DNA of 64,000 nt from UBA6489 sp942490775 (GCA_942490775.1 CALNYL010000012.1:1-64000); one strand, 5' to 3'. Positions 22,589 to 33,896 are shown, numbered from the stretch's first letter. The notes: generated by a model from the letters alone, not told the origin. Program-made: numbers and translations.

Positions 22589-23926
22589 ATGAAAGTTCTA
22601 AAATTTGGTTGAACCTCCCTGAAAAATTTGGAGATGATACTTAGAACTACCGATATAGTTCTAGAAGCAAAAAAAGAAGAGAAAGTATTAGTTGTAGTTT
22701 CCGCAATGAGCCAAGTCACAAATAAACTTATAGACCTCTGCAATTTTGCGGAATTATGAGAAGTAGACAAAGTCTCCAAATGACTAGAACTACTACAAGA
22801 AAAACACTATGAAGTAGTAAAATGACTCTATCCAGAAAATTATAAAGAAATCTGGAAAAAATATATGAATGATACTATTGAAGAACTAGTTTATATAATA
22901 AAATGAGTTAGTTTCCTAAAATCAAAATTATCAGATAAAAATAAAGCTAAGATATTATATTTTTGAGAAATACTATCTAGTATACTAGTCTCACTATCTA
23001 TAAAAAGTAAAAATATAAAATCAAGAAGCCTTTTATCAAAAGACTTACTTATGTGTTCTTGACACTATACAGACTGAGATTGTGATAAGAAATTATCTAA
23101 AAAAACCATTAAAGATCAACTTTGAAAAATAGATTTAAACTTAGAAATACCTATAATTACATGATTCTGATGATGAGATTCAGATTGAGATATTTATCTA
23201 TTTGATAGATGATGAAGTGATTATGTGGCTACCCTTGTAGCTAGACTTGTAAAAGCTAGTTCCGTTGAAATACGGACAGATGTAAGCTGAGTTATGTCAG
23301 CTGATCCTAGAATTGTAGAAAAACCAATTATATGGAAAGAACTAAACTATACAGTAGCAGCAGAATTTGCTTTAGTATGAGCAAAAGTTTTGCACCCAAA
23401 AACTATTTCCCCTGTTAAAAAACTTTGAATCCCTGTTTTTATAAAAAATACATTTGCTCCTAAAGATTATGGAACAAAAATTTCAAACATAAAAGATAAA
23501 TGAATAAAGGGGATAAATATAGATGATAAACAAGTAATTCTTACCTTTTTGGATCCATCAATGCTTTGAAGTTTTGGTTATATATATGAAGTAGCTAAAG
23601 TATTTTATGAAAATAAAGTTTCAATAGATACTGTTGCTACAACTGAAACTTCTTTTAGTATAACTATAAGAAAAAAGTATTTTTCTGATGAATTTTTAGC
23701 TAAGTTTATGCATCTAAAACAATACCTAGAATTAAATGTTGAAAAAGATATACTAAAGGTAACACTAGTATGAGATACAATAGATAATTATAAAGTATTT
23801 AATAGTTTAGAAAATATCGTTATGGTGTCTCAATGAGAATTTCAAAAATCTTTGACAATATTTGTGAAAAAAGTTGATTCCGATGAATTGCTTAAAAAAT
23901 TGCATAAAGATGTATTTGGAGTTTAG
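22589..23926 (+). CDS. lysC: Aspartate kinase
   Basis: 445 aa. Starts MKVLKFGGTSL (Gly partly TGA), VVVSAMSQVTNKL, then the amino-acid kinase core with IITGFGGGDSDGDIYLFDRGGSDYVATLVA, EIRTDVSGVMSADPRIV and GAKVLHPKTI. The C-terminal third contains two ACT-like regulatory domains (VILTFLDPSML, VSIDTVATTETSFSITI). It phosphorylates aspartate, the first step to Lys, Thr and Met. It leads a run with asd and a homoserine dehydrogenase. TATAAT at 22572-22577 lies 11 bases before ATG, suggesting a leaderless mRNA. Confidence 0.95.
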
Positions 23927-23985
23927 CTTTATTTTTTACAAAAATATTTAAATTTTATATTTTAAATTCTTAACTATTTTATATT

Positions 23986-24705
23986 ATGGAAAATAAATGA
24001 CTTAGCTCTGAAGAGTTTCAGAATAAAATCAATGAGGGTAGTTTAAATATAATTTTGATGGGACAATCATGAGTATGAAAGACTGAATGGCAAAGGTCTA
24101 TTACTAAAGGTGGCTTTTGATTTAAGGAAATAGAATTAGATGAAAGAATATGAAATAATCCCATAATGAAAAAATTTTTAGAATGAGTTCAATGAGAAGA
24201 TGAAGCAGAAAAAATGTGAAATGCTTTTTGAAAACCTTGGGAAGATCCAGTGTTTTATAAAAATATAGAAAAAGAGTATTTAGTAGTAGAAAAACAAGAG
24301 TTAATAAAATTAGCAGAGGATTTAAAGTGAAGTTGATGACCTTATATTGCTGATTTTACAGGGAGTTCTCCATATTGCAAGGAGGAGTTTGCTAAAGTCT
24401 TACCACTTTGACTTGTTGTATATTTAGGAACTTGAAAGCAGCAATATAAACAAATGCAAGAAAACTTCTTAGCTGATCCTAAACCTATATGTTGGTGAGA
24501 TATAATTAATGAGTGGGAAGATTTTGTAAAGCAGTGAAATGCTTTTGAGCAACTTCCTACTCTTTATGCAAAGTTACTAGATCATAGAAATAAGCTTTAT
24601 GAAGCAGCAGCAGATGTTATTATTCCTTGGGAAGAGCATAGGGAAAAAGCTGATATAAATAATCCGCAAAGTTTGTTTGACTTGATAAAAGAAAAGTTGG
24701 GGTAA
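23986..24705 (+). CDS. Shikimate-kinase-like P-loop protein
   Basis: 239 aa. Walker A ILMGQSGVGKTEWQRSI (Gly as TGA) at residues about 23-40, then a short KEIELDERIG segment resembling the shikimate kinase D-x-x-I motif, and PYIADFTGSSPY with LGLVVYLGTGKQQY downstream, which fits the kinase Walker B/lid arrangement. Small-molecule kinase activity is likely. Lying between aspartate kinase and asd, it might act as a homoserine kinase substitute, but that is only a guess. Length is about 60 aa above typical shikimate kinases. Confidence 0.65.
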
Positions 24706-24725
24706 AATTAATTTAAAATTTATAT

Positions 24726-24775
24726 AATCCATCCTAAATTCCTTGCCTTTCATACGAAAGGAAGGAGGTTATAAT
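24726..24775. repeat. Dispersed hairpin repeat
   Basis: ATAATCCATCCTAAATTCC is followed by CCTTTC / GAAAGG arms and GGAAGGAGGTTATA. It belongs to the GGATGGATT-tailed hairpin family, here inverted. Confidence 0.5.
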
Positions 24776-24820
24776 AGAGTGTATAGTTTCTAAATTTTTA
24801 TATTATAATTATTATAAATT

Positions 24821-25822
24821 ATGAAAAAAGTAAATGTATGAATAGTTGGTGCTACAGGAGCTGTTTGAGAAGAGCTTATTAAGTGCTTAGATGAACAGAA
24901 AATAGAAATTAATGAACTTAGATTATGAGCTTCAGCAAGATCAGCTTGAAAAATAAAGAAAACACCATTTGGAGATATAGAAATAAAAGAGACAAATGAA
25001 GATTTTTTTGAAGGTCTAGATTATGCAATATTCTCAGCATGATGAGATAACTCTAAAAAGTTTGCCCCTATTGCAAATTCTAAATGAGTTACTGTTATAG
25101 ATAACTCTTCTGCTTTTAGATATGATGATGAAATTCCTTTAGTTGTACCCCCTGTTAATGCAGAAGCTATTAAATGAGCTAAAATAATAGCTAATCCAAA
25201 CTGTACTACAGCTATTGCTGCTGTTGTTTTGTATCCTATTTATAAAAAGTATGGATTAAAGAAAATTATAATGTCTACTTATCAGGCTACTAGTTGAGCT
25301 TGAGCAAAATGAATGAATGAGCTTTTGGAAAATACAAAATTATATCTGGAATGAAAAGAGCCTAAAGTTGAAAATTTTGCTTATAATATAGCATTTAATT
25401 TAATTCCTCATATAGATAGTTTTCAAGAAAATGATTATACAAAAGAGGAAATGAAGGTAACTTGGGAGACTCAAAAAATATTTTGAGATGAGAGTATAGA
25501 TATAAGCTGTACTGCAGTTAGAATTCCTACTCTTAGAGCTCATAGTGAATCTATAATTTTGGAAACTGAGAAAGATGTGGATATTGAGGATATTAAAGAA
25601 TTACTTAAAAATTCTCCTTGAGTTGAGTTAAAAGATGATATAGAAAATAATATTTATCCTATGCCTTTAACCGCTACTTGAAAAAATGATGTAGAGGTTT
25701 GAAGAATAAGAAAAAGTTTAATATTTTGAAATAAGGGGGTTGAGTTGTTTGTGAGTGGTGATCAGCTTTTGAGAGGGGCGGCTTTGAATGCGGTGGAGAT
25801 TTTGAAGGAGTGTGTGAAGTAA
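24821..25822 (+). CDS. asd: Aspartate-semialdehyde dehydrogenase
   Basis: 333 aa. N-terminal NADP-binding GIVGATGAVGEELIK, ARSAGK, FSAGGDNSKKFAP, VIDNSSAFR, and the catalytic Cys in ANPNCTTAIAAV. Downstream are QATSGAGAKGMNEL, the catalytic His region RVPTLRAHSES-like (IPTLRAHSES) and the ending VSGDQLLRGAALNAVEI. It reduces aspartyl phosphate to the semialdehyde. TATAAT at 24804-24809 is 11 bases before ATG, the same spacing as lysC. The coding palindrome element follows its stop. Confidence 0.96.
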
Positions 25823-25828
25823 AAGGTA

Positions 25829-25864
25829 TTTTGTAGGGACAGCAGATCTGCTGTCCCTACAAAA
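25829..25864. repeat. 28-bp palindrome, intergenic copy (36 bp extended)
   Basis: The same palindrome as in the coding copies at 25833-25860, here with TTTT and AAAA flanks that extend pairing to 18 bp per arm. It is 10 bases past the asd stop and could work as a terminator. It is the only copy outside a gene. Confidence 0.93.
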
Positions 25865-25892
25865 TATAAAATTAATTATTTATTAAAAAAAA

Positions 25893-27110
25893 ATGAAAAT
25901 ATTAACAGATAGAAATATAAAATTATCACTTTTTATAAGTACTTTTTTTTATTTAGCATGATCTTTTATTTTAATATATTTTAATAGTAGATACTTTATA
26001 ATATCCACTATTTTATATTTTCTATTACTTTGGGGGCTATATAATCTAAAAACTTTTTTTAAAAAATGAATTTTTATAAATCTAACTATTATCTCTTTTA
26101 TTGTAATTTCTATAATCTTAGAATATTTCAGTAATATCTCAGAATATTTCAATGTAGACATTTTAATAATAATATTTTTCTTTTGATCTTTCATATTTAT
26201 AATTCCTTTATTTTATATTCAAATAATTCTCCCTTTTTTAAATCAAATAATAAGTTCTTTTTTTGAGATAAATATGAAAAAAAATAGTTTAATTATTAAT
26301 GAAAAAACTCTAACCTTATGAATCTTCCTAATTATTTTTATAATTACAATTAGTATTTGCAATTCTTTCTTAGATTTTATACCTTTATCTTTTTTATTTA
26401 TTTATATTTATTATAGTAATAAAGATAAAAATACTATAATGAAATATTTTACTAATATAATAATTTTTTCAGAATTAATACTTTTTATTATTTATAATTT
26501 ATTATATAAATGAATTTCTCTATCTTTAGAAAAAGCTATGTTTATATTGATTATAACATTATTTATAATATTTTGTATAAGATTTTTTATATTATTTTTA
26601 AATAAGATTCTTTGAAAAGATAAAAAAGAAATAAAGAGGTTAATTTTACCATTTATCATTTTTATCACGACTATTATACTGTTAATATTACTTATGAAAC
26701 TCTCATTATCTATTTGATATTATTTATATTTTCCTTTTTTGATTTGAGTTATTTTAATTTTGTTTTCACTTTATAATTCTAAATCTAAACATTGAATAAA
26801 AAAATATCTTGCTAATATTATAATTTTTATAGTAATTATTATTCCAGCTTTTGAATTTTTATCTGTGTGAAAATATGAAAATCCAACATATACAAAAGAA
26901 AGATATTATTTATCAAATGAGTGATGTCCTTTATTAGTATGTGGAGCAAGTGATTTCTTCTCAGATGGAGGTTCTGGAGCTGCACACTATCATTTTTCAG
27001 AAATGGTTAATTACTATAATATAATTTTATTTTTCCCTTGAATATTTATACTTTGGTTTATTCTAGAGATTTTATCTACAGATAAAAAACAAAAATCTAA
27101 AACATTTTAA
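25893..27110 (+). CDS. Polytopic membrane protein, unknown
   Basis: 405 aa, very Ile/Phe/Leu-rich with at least nine hydrophobic segments across its length and Gly partly as TGA. Near the C-terminus is an extracellular-looking loop with CPLLVCGASDFFSDGGSG and AAHYHFSEM, then a final membrane span. Family not recognised. It lies between asd and the homoserine dehydrogenase gene, but no link to that pathway is visible. Confidence 0.6.
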
Positions 27111-27136
27111 TTTTCAACTTTTAATTTATACTACTT

Positions 27137-28262
27137 ATGAAACAAAAAATATTTATACTAGGAGCTTCTGGAAATGTCGGAAGAGAACTTGTAAAACAAA
27201 TCTTTGAAAAAGATTCAAAACAAAACCATATAAATCCATCTGTAATAGTAGGATTAGCAAATTCTGAAAGCTTTGTATTTGACTCAATGGGAATAAAAAA
27301 AGAACTTTTAGAACAAGTTATCTCCTCAAGAGAAGAAGCCAAAAATATGATAGACTTTGTCGGAGATAAAATAAAAAATTTAACAGACTTACTTGATTTA
27401 GTTAAAAAAGAGTGACTAGAATGAGAGGTAGTTTTTGTTGATGTAACCGCAGGAAAAGAAAAACTTTTAGAATTTCACAAAGCTCTGATTTCAGATACAC
27501 AAAACTATTTAGTAACAGCAAATAAAAATCCCATATCACTATTTAGTATGGAAGATTTTAACTATTTAACATCTTATGATGGTAGATATGATACAAATAC
27601 TACAGTTATGTGATGAGCTGGAGTTTTAAACTTTGTAAATGAAAGGGCTGATAAAATAGTAGATAATGTAAAAAAAATAGAATGAATGTTTTCATGAACT
27701 CTATGATACATATTATCAACTCTAGAATTATGAGAAAAAACTTTTTCTGAAATAGTAACAGAAGCTAAAGAAAAAGGTTATACCGAACCAAATCCTTGGG
27801 ATGATTTAAATGGTCTAGATGTAGCTAGAAAACTTATAATATTAGCAAGATATTCAAAGAAAAATGTAGAAGTAAAAGATATAGACATAAAACCTCTTAT
27901 AGATGAAAAGTATGCAAAATATGAGTGAGATGATTTTTTGGAAGCTATAAAAGCAGAAGATGTTTTATTTACAAGTGAAATGCAAAAAGCAAAGAAAAAA
28001 ATGAGAAGTTTTGAGATATGTATGAGAAATGTTTTGTGAAGGAGATAAAGTAAAATTAACAGTTGGATTAAAAAGTGTTCCTAAAAATTCTGATTTATGA
28101 ACTTTGGGAGGAACTTCAAATATAGCTGTTGTTGAAACTGATATACTTGAAGAACCATTGCCTCATGTTATAAAGTCAAGATGAGCTTGATTGGGAGTAA
28201 CAGCTTGAGCTGTAAGAGCTTGAATAGCTAAAATGTTGCCGAGTTATTTGAAGACTAGGTAG
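27137..28262 (+). CDS. hom: Homoserine dehydrogenase, frameshifted at an A-run
   Basis: N-terminal KIFILGASGNVGRELVKQIF and VFVDVTAGKEKLLEF with LVTANKNPISL (NADP-binding and catalytic parts), then EGMFSGTLGYILSTLE and DDLNGLDVARKLIILAR, all in the frame of the ATG at 27137. At the A7 run near 27995-28001 the frame changes by one base. Dropping one A gives KKKGEVLRYVGEMFCEG and then KLTVGLKSVPK to the stop at 28262, the expected family ending. About 374 aa in total. The 5' frame alone stops shortly after 28030. Slippage at the A-run, a recent mutation or a sequencing error are all possible. Confidence 0.85.
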
Positions 28263-28318
28263 AAAAGTTTTAGGTAGTTAAAATCCAATGCCATCAACTT
28301 AAAAAAACAACATTACAG

Positions 28319-29584
28319 CTAAAACCTAATAAATCCCAGAATACAAGCAGGAATAAAATAAACTCTATTTTTAAAATCTAGGTAATCTTTAGTAACCATA
28401 ATTTTCTTATCCAGAATATCAATATAATTATTTTCAAAATTTTTAAAAATAACAGGTATTTTTACTTTGTTTCTATACTTAACTTCAAAAATATTTAATT
28501 TTTTCTCAAAGCTTTCTAGCACAAAATCTATTTCTGATTTTGAGACAGTTTGGTAAAAATAAAGTTTAGAAAATTTATCTCTATAGTTTAATTCTCTGTA
28601 AACAAAATTTTCAATAATATTTCATAAATCTATCTCGTTTCTTAGAGATAGATTTTTTCATAAAATATAGTTTAGAATACCACAGTCCTCACAAAATACC
28701 TTTGGCATTTTTGTGAGCTCTTTTCTGATATTTGAAAAATATGGAGGAGTGTAGTTAAAAATAAAGGTTCATTTTAATATATCTAAATATTTATCTAAAG
28801 TAATTCTTGAAAGTCATATAGTATTTGAAACTTCATTTTTATTTAGCAAATTTCAAACTTGTGATGATAATATCTTTACTAGGTTATTAAAAGCACTTAC
28901 ATTTTCAACTTTTAGAAAATCTATAACATCTTTTTCTATATAGTTTTTAAATATGGAGTTTAAAATTTCTAATTTTTCATTTTCAGTTCTTGTTGTTATT
29001 ACTTCTGGGTATCATCAGAAGGCTAGATATTCAAAAAAATATCTTTCTATTTCATTTTGGTATATTTTGTAAAATTGTGAAATTTCATGAAAGTTATCAA
29101 AACTAAATTCTATCTGTTTCTCAAACTTAAAATTTAAAAATTCTGTGTAGTTTATTCTATCTATATAAAACTCTATATTTCTTCCCGTTAAGAACTCAGT
29201 GTTTTTTGTTATTTCTAGACTGGAAGAACCTGAAACTATTATTTGTAATTTTTCTTTGTATTTATCAAATATATTTTTTAGAAACAGTCCAGCATTTTCT
29301 ATATATTGGAACTCGTCTATAAATAGGTAGATTTTTTCGTTTTGTTTTTCTAAATCAAGCTTGAACTTTATGTGATATATTAAGTTTTCAGGGGTTTTTA
29401 TTATATTTTCATTACTTATATCATCTGCATAAATTATCATAGTCTTTTTACCTTTTTCATCCAGTCTTTTTTTTAGGGTTTTGATTAGTGTGGTTTTTCC
29501 AACTTGTCTAGCTCATTTTAAAATTATTATTTTTTCTTTTCATAGCCAAGATTCTATACTTTTGAATTGTTGTCTTTTAATCAT
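28319..29584 (-). CDS. AAA ATPase with DUF4143-type C-terminal domain
   Basis: 421 aa. Walker A KGARQVGKTTLIKTL (Gly as TGA) at about residue 24, Walker B YLFIDEFQYI, and the sensor IIVSGSSSLEI. The C-terminal region (FEYLAFGGYPEVI, KFCEDCGILN, and DFVLESFEKKLNIFEVKYRN with a nuclease-like E-x-K) follows the AAA_14/DUF4143 plan. Such ATPases are common in archaea and bacteria with poorly known roles, perhaps in DNA-related or toxin-antitoxin-like functions. Inverted repeats upstream (29600-29693) may be its operator. Confidence 0.85.
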
Positions 29585-29599
29585 AATTTATAATTGCTA

Positions 29600-29693
29600 A
29601 TATACTTAATTTTACATAAGTATATTATATATTATACAAAAATCAAGTATTTTTGTATAATTAACTATACAAAAATCCAGCTATTTTGTATAG
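29600..29693. promoter_or_regulatory. Three inverted repeats upstream of the AAA ATPase
   Basis: 29600-29625 is ATATACTTA / TAAGTATAT. 29631-29661 is ATTATACAAAAAT / ATTTTTGTATAAT around CAAGT. 29665-29693 is CTATACAAAA / TTTTGTATAG. The last two share the TATACAAAA half-site, so they look like tandem operator sites for one dimeric regulator. Confidence 0.55.
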
Positions 29694-29783
29694 TAGCCTT
29701 TTTAAAAGTTGCTTTTATTAAGGTGATTTTTTAGGAAAAGATTCTTAATCAAGTTCAGAATGCCAAGCTTGTAACATGGGGAA
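29694..29783. other. Short gap after the VirB4-like gene
   Basis: Nothing recognised apart from AT-rich sequence between the repeats and the VirB4-like stop. Confidence 0.4.
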
Positions 29784-31673
29784 TTACCTATTAGGATTAG
29801 TATCAATAATTTGCTCCTCATAAAAACTAGCAACAATCTGAATTCAAACATGCTCTGAACCAGCAAAAAATAATCACTGCCCAACACTAGCATTTAATAG
29901 TATATAACTTTCTTGCTCAGTCAGTTTAAATATATCCTTAAGCACATCTATCGAAGCCGTAGATTGCTTAAGTAGTAGCTGAATAGAAGAGTTCGTTATA
30001 ATTGGTTTTCAATAAGCACTAGACATAAAGTCTCATACATCTTGAGTTATAGTAGTTACTCATAAGTTATATTTTCTGGCTCTTTTTACAAGTCAGAATA
30101 AAAACCTAGCAGTATCCTCATATTGCATAATATTCCATGCTTCATCTATAACAAGCATTCTCTTTTTATTAGAACTCCTTACTTTATTCCATACATGATT
30201 TAGTATTACATACATTATCGTAGGTCTAAGTATATCATCCAAATCTCTAACTGAGTAAACCTGTAGTCACTCTTTTAAATCAACATTTGTTCTCTGAGAA
30301 AATATTCATCCAAATATTCAGGTTGTATATTTCTCTAGCCTTTTTACTAATGAACCTCATCAGTCCATTGTTTCTAACACATCTTGCAGATCCTTCATTA
30401 TTGGTACTTCTTTTCAGATAATACTATCATCTTCAAAAGTTATTCATTTTAGGCTGTAGGTTGTTGTTATCGCCTTTTCCATAATTGATTCCTCTTCTGG
30501 ATTCATTTTTCCTATCATTAGATTCATCAATCATATCAAATTTATGATACCTGTTCTAAGTAAGTCTCAAGGACTTTCTTCTCTATCTTTTAGTGCTAGA
30601 GGTAAATCAAAAGGATTTATTCTTTCTTTTGAGTTTAAATTTACATCAAGATAGCTTCATCATACAGTCTCCACCAGTGGTTTATATTCGTTTTCTGGAT
30701 CTATTACTATTACATCTGTTCATAACATAAGACTTCTTAGTATTTCAAGCTTAACAGCAAATGATTTTCAAGAACCTGATTTTGCAAATACTACCATATT
30801 AGCATTTTCTGCTATAAATCTATCATATAATATTAGTGAATTATTATGTGTATTTATTCAGTAAAGTATACCATCATCATGACTTAGACTAGACGAAGAA
30901 AATGGAAAAGTTGTAGATAATCATCCTGTAGATATATTTCTATATATTCATAATTCATCTTTTGCAAATGGTCAAGTTGAAACAAAACCTTGTTCTGGTC
31001 TCAAGAAACATTTTTTTTGTAATACATTTCTTCAAGATAATATTGTCTCAATATCTTTTCATATTTTATCAAGTTTATCTTCAGTTCTAGCATAAATTGT
31101 TATATATAGTCAAAAGTGAAAATACTTTTCCTGTCATCTTACTAGTTTATTTCTAAGCTCTTCTACATCTTGAATTTGAGCCTCTATTGCTGGATCATTT
31201 ACTAATCACTTATCTGCATTTATACTCCTTTCTGAACCTAGTTGAGTTAATCTTTTTTTTAAATATTTTTGTATAAAAGCAGAATCTATTGGATATATAA
31301 ATAAACTCATATCAAACTTAACATCCCAGTTTATTACTGGAGAAAGCCAGTTTCATTCTAAAAAGTTTGGATAAGCATAAACAAAAAATGTTTTTACATA
31401 TGTGTCATTAACTCTTATTTTATCATTGTAAACTTTGAAAAATTCTGGAGATATAACATCTTTTACATAAGCTAAGGCACTTTTGTAGTCCTTTTCCATT
31501 TCTAACATTTTTTTTGTTTCCTCTTTATCTTCTTTTTGGGGTTTAATATATTGTTTTCTATTATTAGTGTTTTGGGCTTGATTTTTTAGTCAATCAGAAT
31601 ATTTTGTAATATCTCAAGAATATCTTCTTTTGACTAACTCTATTAATTTTTCTTGATCTTTTTTATTTTCCAC
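29784..31673 (-). CDS. VirB4-like type IV secretion/conjugation ATPase
   Basis: 629 aa from a GTG start at 31673; the first downstream ATG is some 50 codons later, so the exact start is uncertain. Walker A FAKSGSGKSFAVKLEI at about residue 297, then DVIVIDPENEYKPL and YLDVNLNSKERINPF. The second core has KRMLVIDEAWNIM (Walker B) at about 507 and SSIQLLLKQS. It ends in GLFFAGSEHVGIQIVAS and DTNP, as VirB4/TraC-type ATPases do. It probably powers pilus or conjugation-like assembly together with the VirB2-like pilin at 33470. No other VirB gene is in the window. Confidence 0.88.
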
Positions 31674-31854
31674 AGATAAATAACTTAGTATTAAAACTTA
31701 CGTTTTATTTTATACTACTATCTTGATTTGTAAAGTATAGTTTATTTTTAAGCTTTACAGTAAGGAATTTATTTGTTTAAATTAATATTTTTAAAAAAAA
31801 CGGTAAAGACAAATTGCTATATTTCTCTACTAAATACGAGTTAGGAAGTATTTT
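31674..31854. other. Intergenic region
   Basis: Nothing recognised; probably holds the promoter of the VirB4-like gene on the minus strand. Confidence 0.4.
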
Positions 31855-33078
31855 CTACCAACTCCATTCTGTAATCAATTCATCTGGCATTTCTTCTTCA
31901 TAATCAAGAGATTCATCATAATCATCTGGTTTGTAAGCAATTACTGCAATAGTTATGTCATCAAGTTGAACATGTTTGTATCACATAAACTGTGATAATT
32001 CAGATGATATACTTCTAAATACTGATTTTGCACTTTTATAATCTTTTCAATTCATATTAGGAGCCTTTTGTATACTCTCTACTAATCTAGACTCTCCAAA
32101 CATTAGTTCATCTCAATCTTTTGTTGGTTTGTTTATAGCTTCTGTTATTCAATCACTATAAAGAACTGCTATATCATTCTCTTCAAATTTTATTTCCTTT
32201 TCCTTCAAAATTTTATGTATATTTCAAACCATTCATATAGCCATTCATCCAGATTTTATTTTGTAACATTTCTTTTCTTTATGCTTGTATACTATCAAAT
32301 ATTCGTGTCATGCTCAAGTAAAGAAAAACCTTTTTTCCTTTTCATTCCACCTTACCAATAATAGAGTCATAAGTAAGTTAGCCTTTATTCTGGGTTTTAT
32401 TATTTCATTTGTATGACCTAGTATCTCATTTCATTTTTCAAATACCTTCGAGAATCAGCTTATAAGAGCATTTGTCATCATCATTATAAATCAAGCTCAA
32501 ACACCATGCCCTGTGGCATCTCATACATATATGTAATAATTATCTTCATGTTGTATTATATCATAACTATCTCAACCTATCTCTGCAGCAGGCTTTGATT
32601 TTGCTACTACATATAGACTAGGAACTTTTATTTTTTTTCTTGTAAATAACTTTTCTTGTATTTCTTGTCATATATCAACTTCTGATTTTATTTGTTTTCA
32701 GTGCATAAACTCATCTTTTATACTTTGCAATGTATTTAATGTTTTACCAAAAAATGTTAAAACATAGTCTATATTTTTATTTATACTTTTAGGTAACTTT
32801 ATATCTTCATCCTTTGCTCAGTATAAAAATTTTTTTATTGCCAACTCTAGCTTTATAATAGGAGTTTCATATACTATTTTTATTAATATCAATATCAAAA
32901 TAGATTCAAGAAGCATTATAATGGTTAATGAAATATATCCAGTGTATTGACCTAAGGTTTCTCTATAATCATAAAGAAAATCAAGACTATTTGACTCACT
33001 AAATAATTTTAGTAAATAAACATTTGATAGTATAATACTAACTATAAATAGTTTTATAATAAATGAAAGTATACTCAT
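31855..33078 (-). CDS. PP2C/SpoIIE-type phosphatase with N-terminal membrane anchor
   Basis: 407 aa. Two membrane spans (about residues 3-22 and 46-70), a linker, then a SpoIIE/RsbU phosphatase domain: VAKSKPAAEIGGDSYDII (metal Asp), YIYVGDATGHGVGAGFIM (metal Asp and Gly), GAGHEYLIVY and IAVLYSDGITEAIN, ending in DDITIAVIAYK. Such enzymes dephosphorylate anti-sigma antagonists or other Ser/Thr-phosphoproteins. No partner STAS or anti-sigma gene is nearby. The tail is acidic. Confidence 0.88.
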
Positions 33079-33167
33079 GTTTTTTCTTAAAAATTTAATT
33101 TTTTCCTCACATATTTAGCATATCTCTTTTATTTTAGCATAATAATATTATTTTTACAAAAAATATT

Positions 33168-33399
33168 GGCTCTATTCTTCCCAGAGTGAAAAACAAGGTA
33201 GTAAATTTACTAAATTTTTAGGTCCTTCAAACAAAAACGAGTAGCCAGTTTTTTTGATATATCGTTCTTTTGTTCTAAAACCATGAGAAAATCTTTTTCT
33301 ACCTTGCAAAGATTATTAATTCCTTTTTTTTTTGTCTTAGGTATGCATAAATATTAGTTCTTTTTCTCTAGTATTTTTCACGGTACATAGAATAGAGCC
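33168..33399. mobile_element. MITE-like element with terminal inverted repeats
   Basis: 232 bases whose two ends are inverted repeats: GGCTCTATTCT-N7-GTGAAAAA at the left, and the exact complement of the same blocks with a different N7 at the right. No gene inside. The ends resemble, from memory, those of ISL3-family elements. A clean target duplication is not seen (AAAATATT versus TCAAATAT). A structured RNA is an al­ternative. Confidence 0.5.
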
Positions 33400-33469
33400 T
33401 CAAATATTTGCCTTATAAAAAAATATATATTATAATGATATTGTTTAATTAATAATTTATTTATATATT

Positions 33470-33835
33470 ATGAAAAAAGCAATAAAGAGATCTATTTATG
33501 GTTTAGTCGCTTGAGTTACTCTTGCCCAAACAGCTATAACTAGAGCTGACATTGATACATGAATGGGGAATATTAATTCTAATGTAGTATGAACAGATGC
33601 TCCTTTAGACCAAGCAATTCAATCATTAATGGTTACTTCTATGAAGTATTTATCTGTATTAGCTGTGCTTTATGGTTTATGGTGAGGTTTCCATATATTA
33701 ACTGCAGCATGAGATGAAGATAAGGTAAAAAAATGAAAAACTATAATTGTCCACACTGTTATATGATTAGTTGTTATATGGTTAGTAGGCTCTATTGTAA
33801 GATGGGTAGTAGGCTCATTACTATGAGGTTCTTAA
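33470..33835 (+). CDS. VirB2/TrbC-like pilin precursor
   Basis: 121 aa. Signal-like N-terminus (MKKAIKRSIYGLVAGVTLAQ), then two long hydrophobic helices flanking a short charged loop: KYLSVLAVLYGLWGGFHILT, GDEDKVKKGKTII, and VIGLVVIWLVGSIVRWVVG. This arrangement, with a GxxxKVKKGK loop, is typical of VirB2-like major pilins in CPR genomes. It probably works with the VirB4-like ATPase at 29784. Followed by a strong terminator. Confidence 0.75.
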
Positions 33836-33847
33836 GAAAATATTTAT

Positions 33848-33883
33848 AAAAAACTCTCTAAATAAATTTAGAGAGTTTTTTTT
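33848..33883 (+). terminator. Terminator after the pilin gene
   Basis: AAAACTCTCTAAAT / ATTTAGAGAGTTTT stem with a T-run, 13 bases past the stop. Confidence 0.85.
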
Positions 33884-33896
33884 GAAGCTAAAAATC

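Noticed and set aside
22589..23926. Selenocysteine readthrough as the explanation of in-frame TGA
   Set aside because: TGA occurs tens of times per kilobase of genes at Gly positions, not at single catalytic Cys/Sec sites.
33168..33399. 6S or RNase P RNA
   Set aside because: The ends pair, but no conserved core of either RNA was recognised; a MITE-like element explains the inverted ends better.
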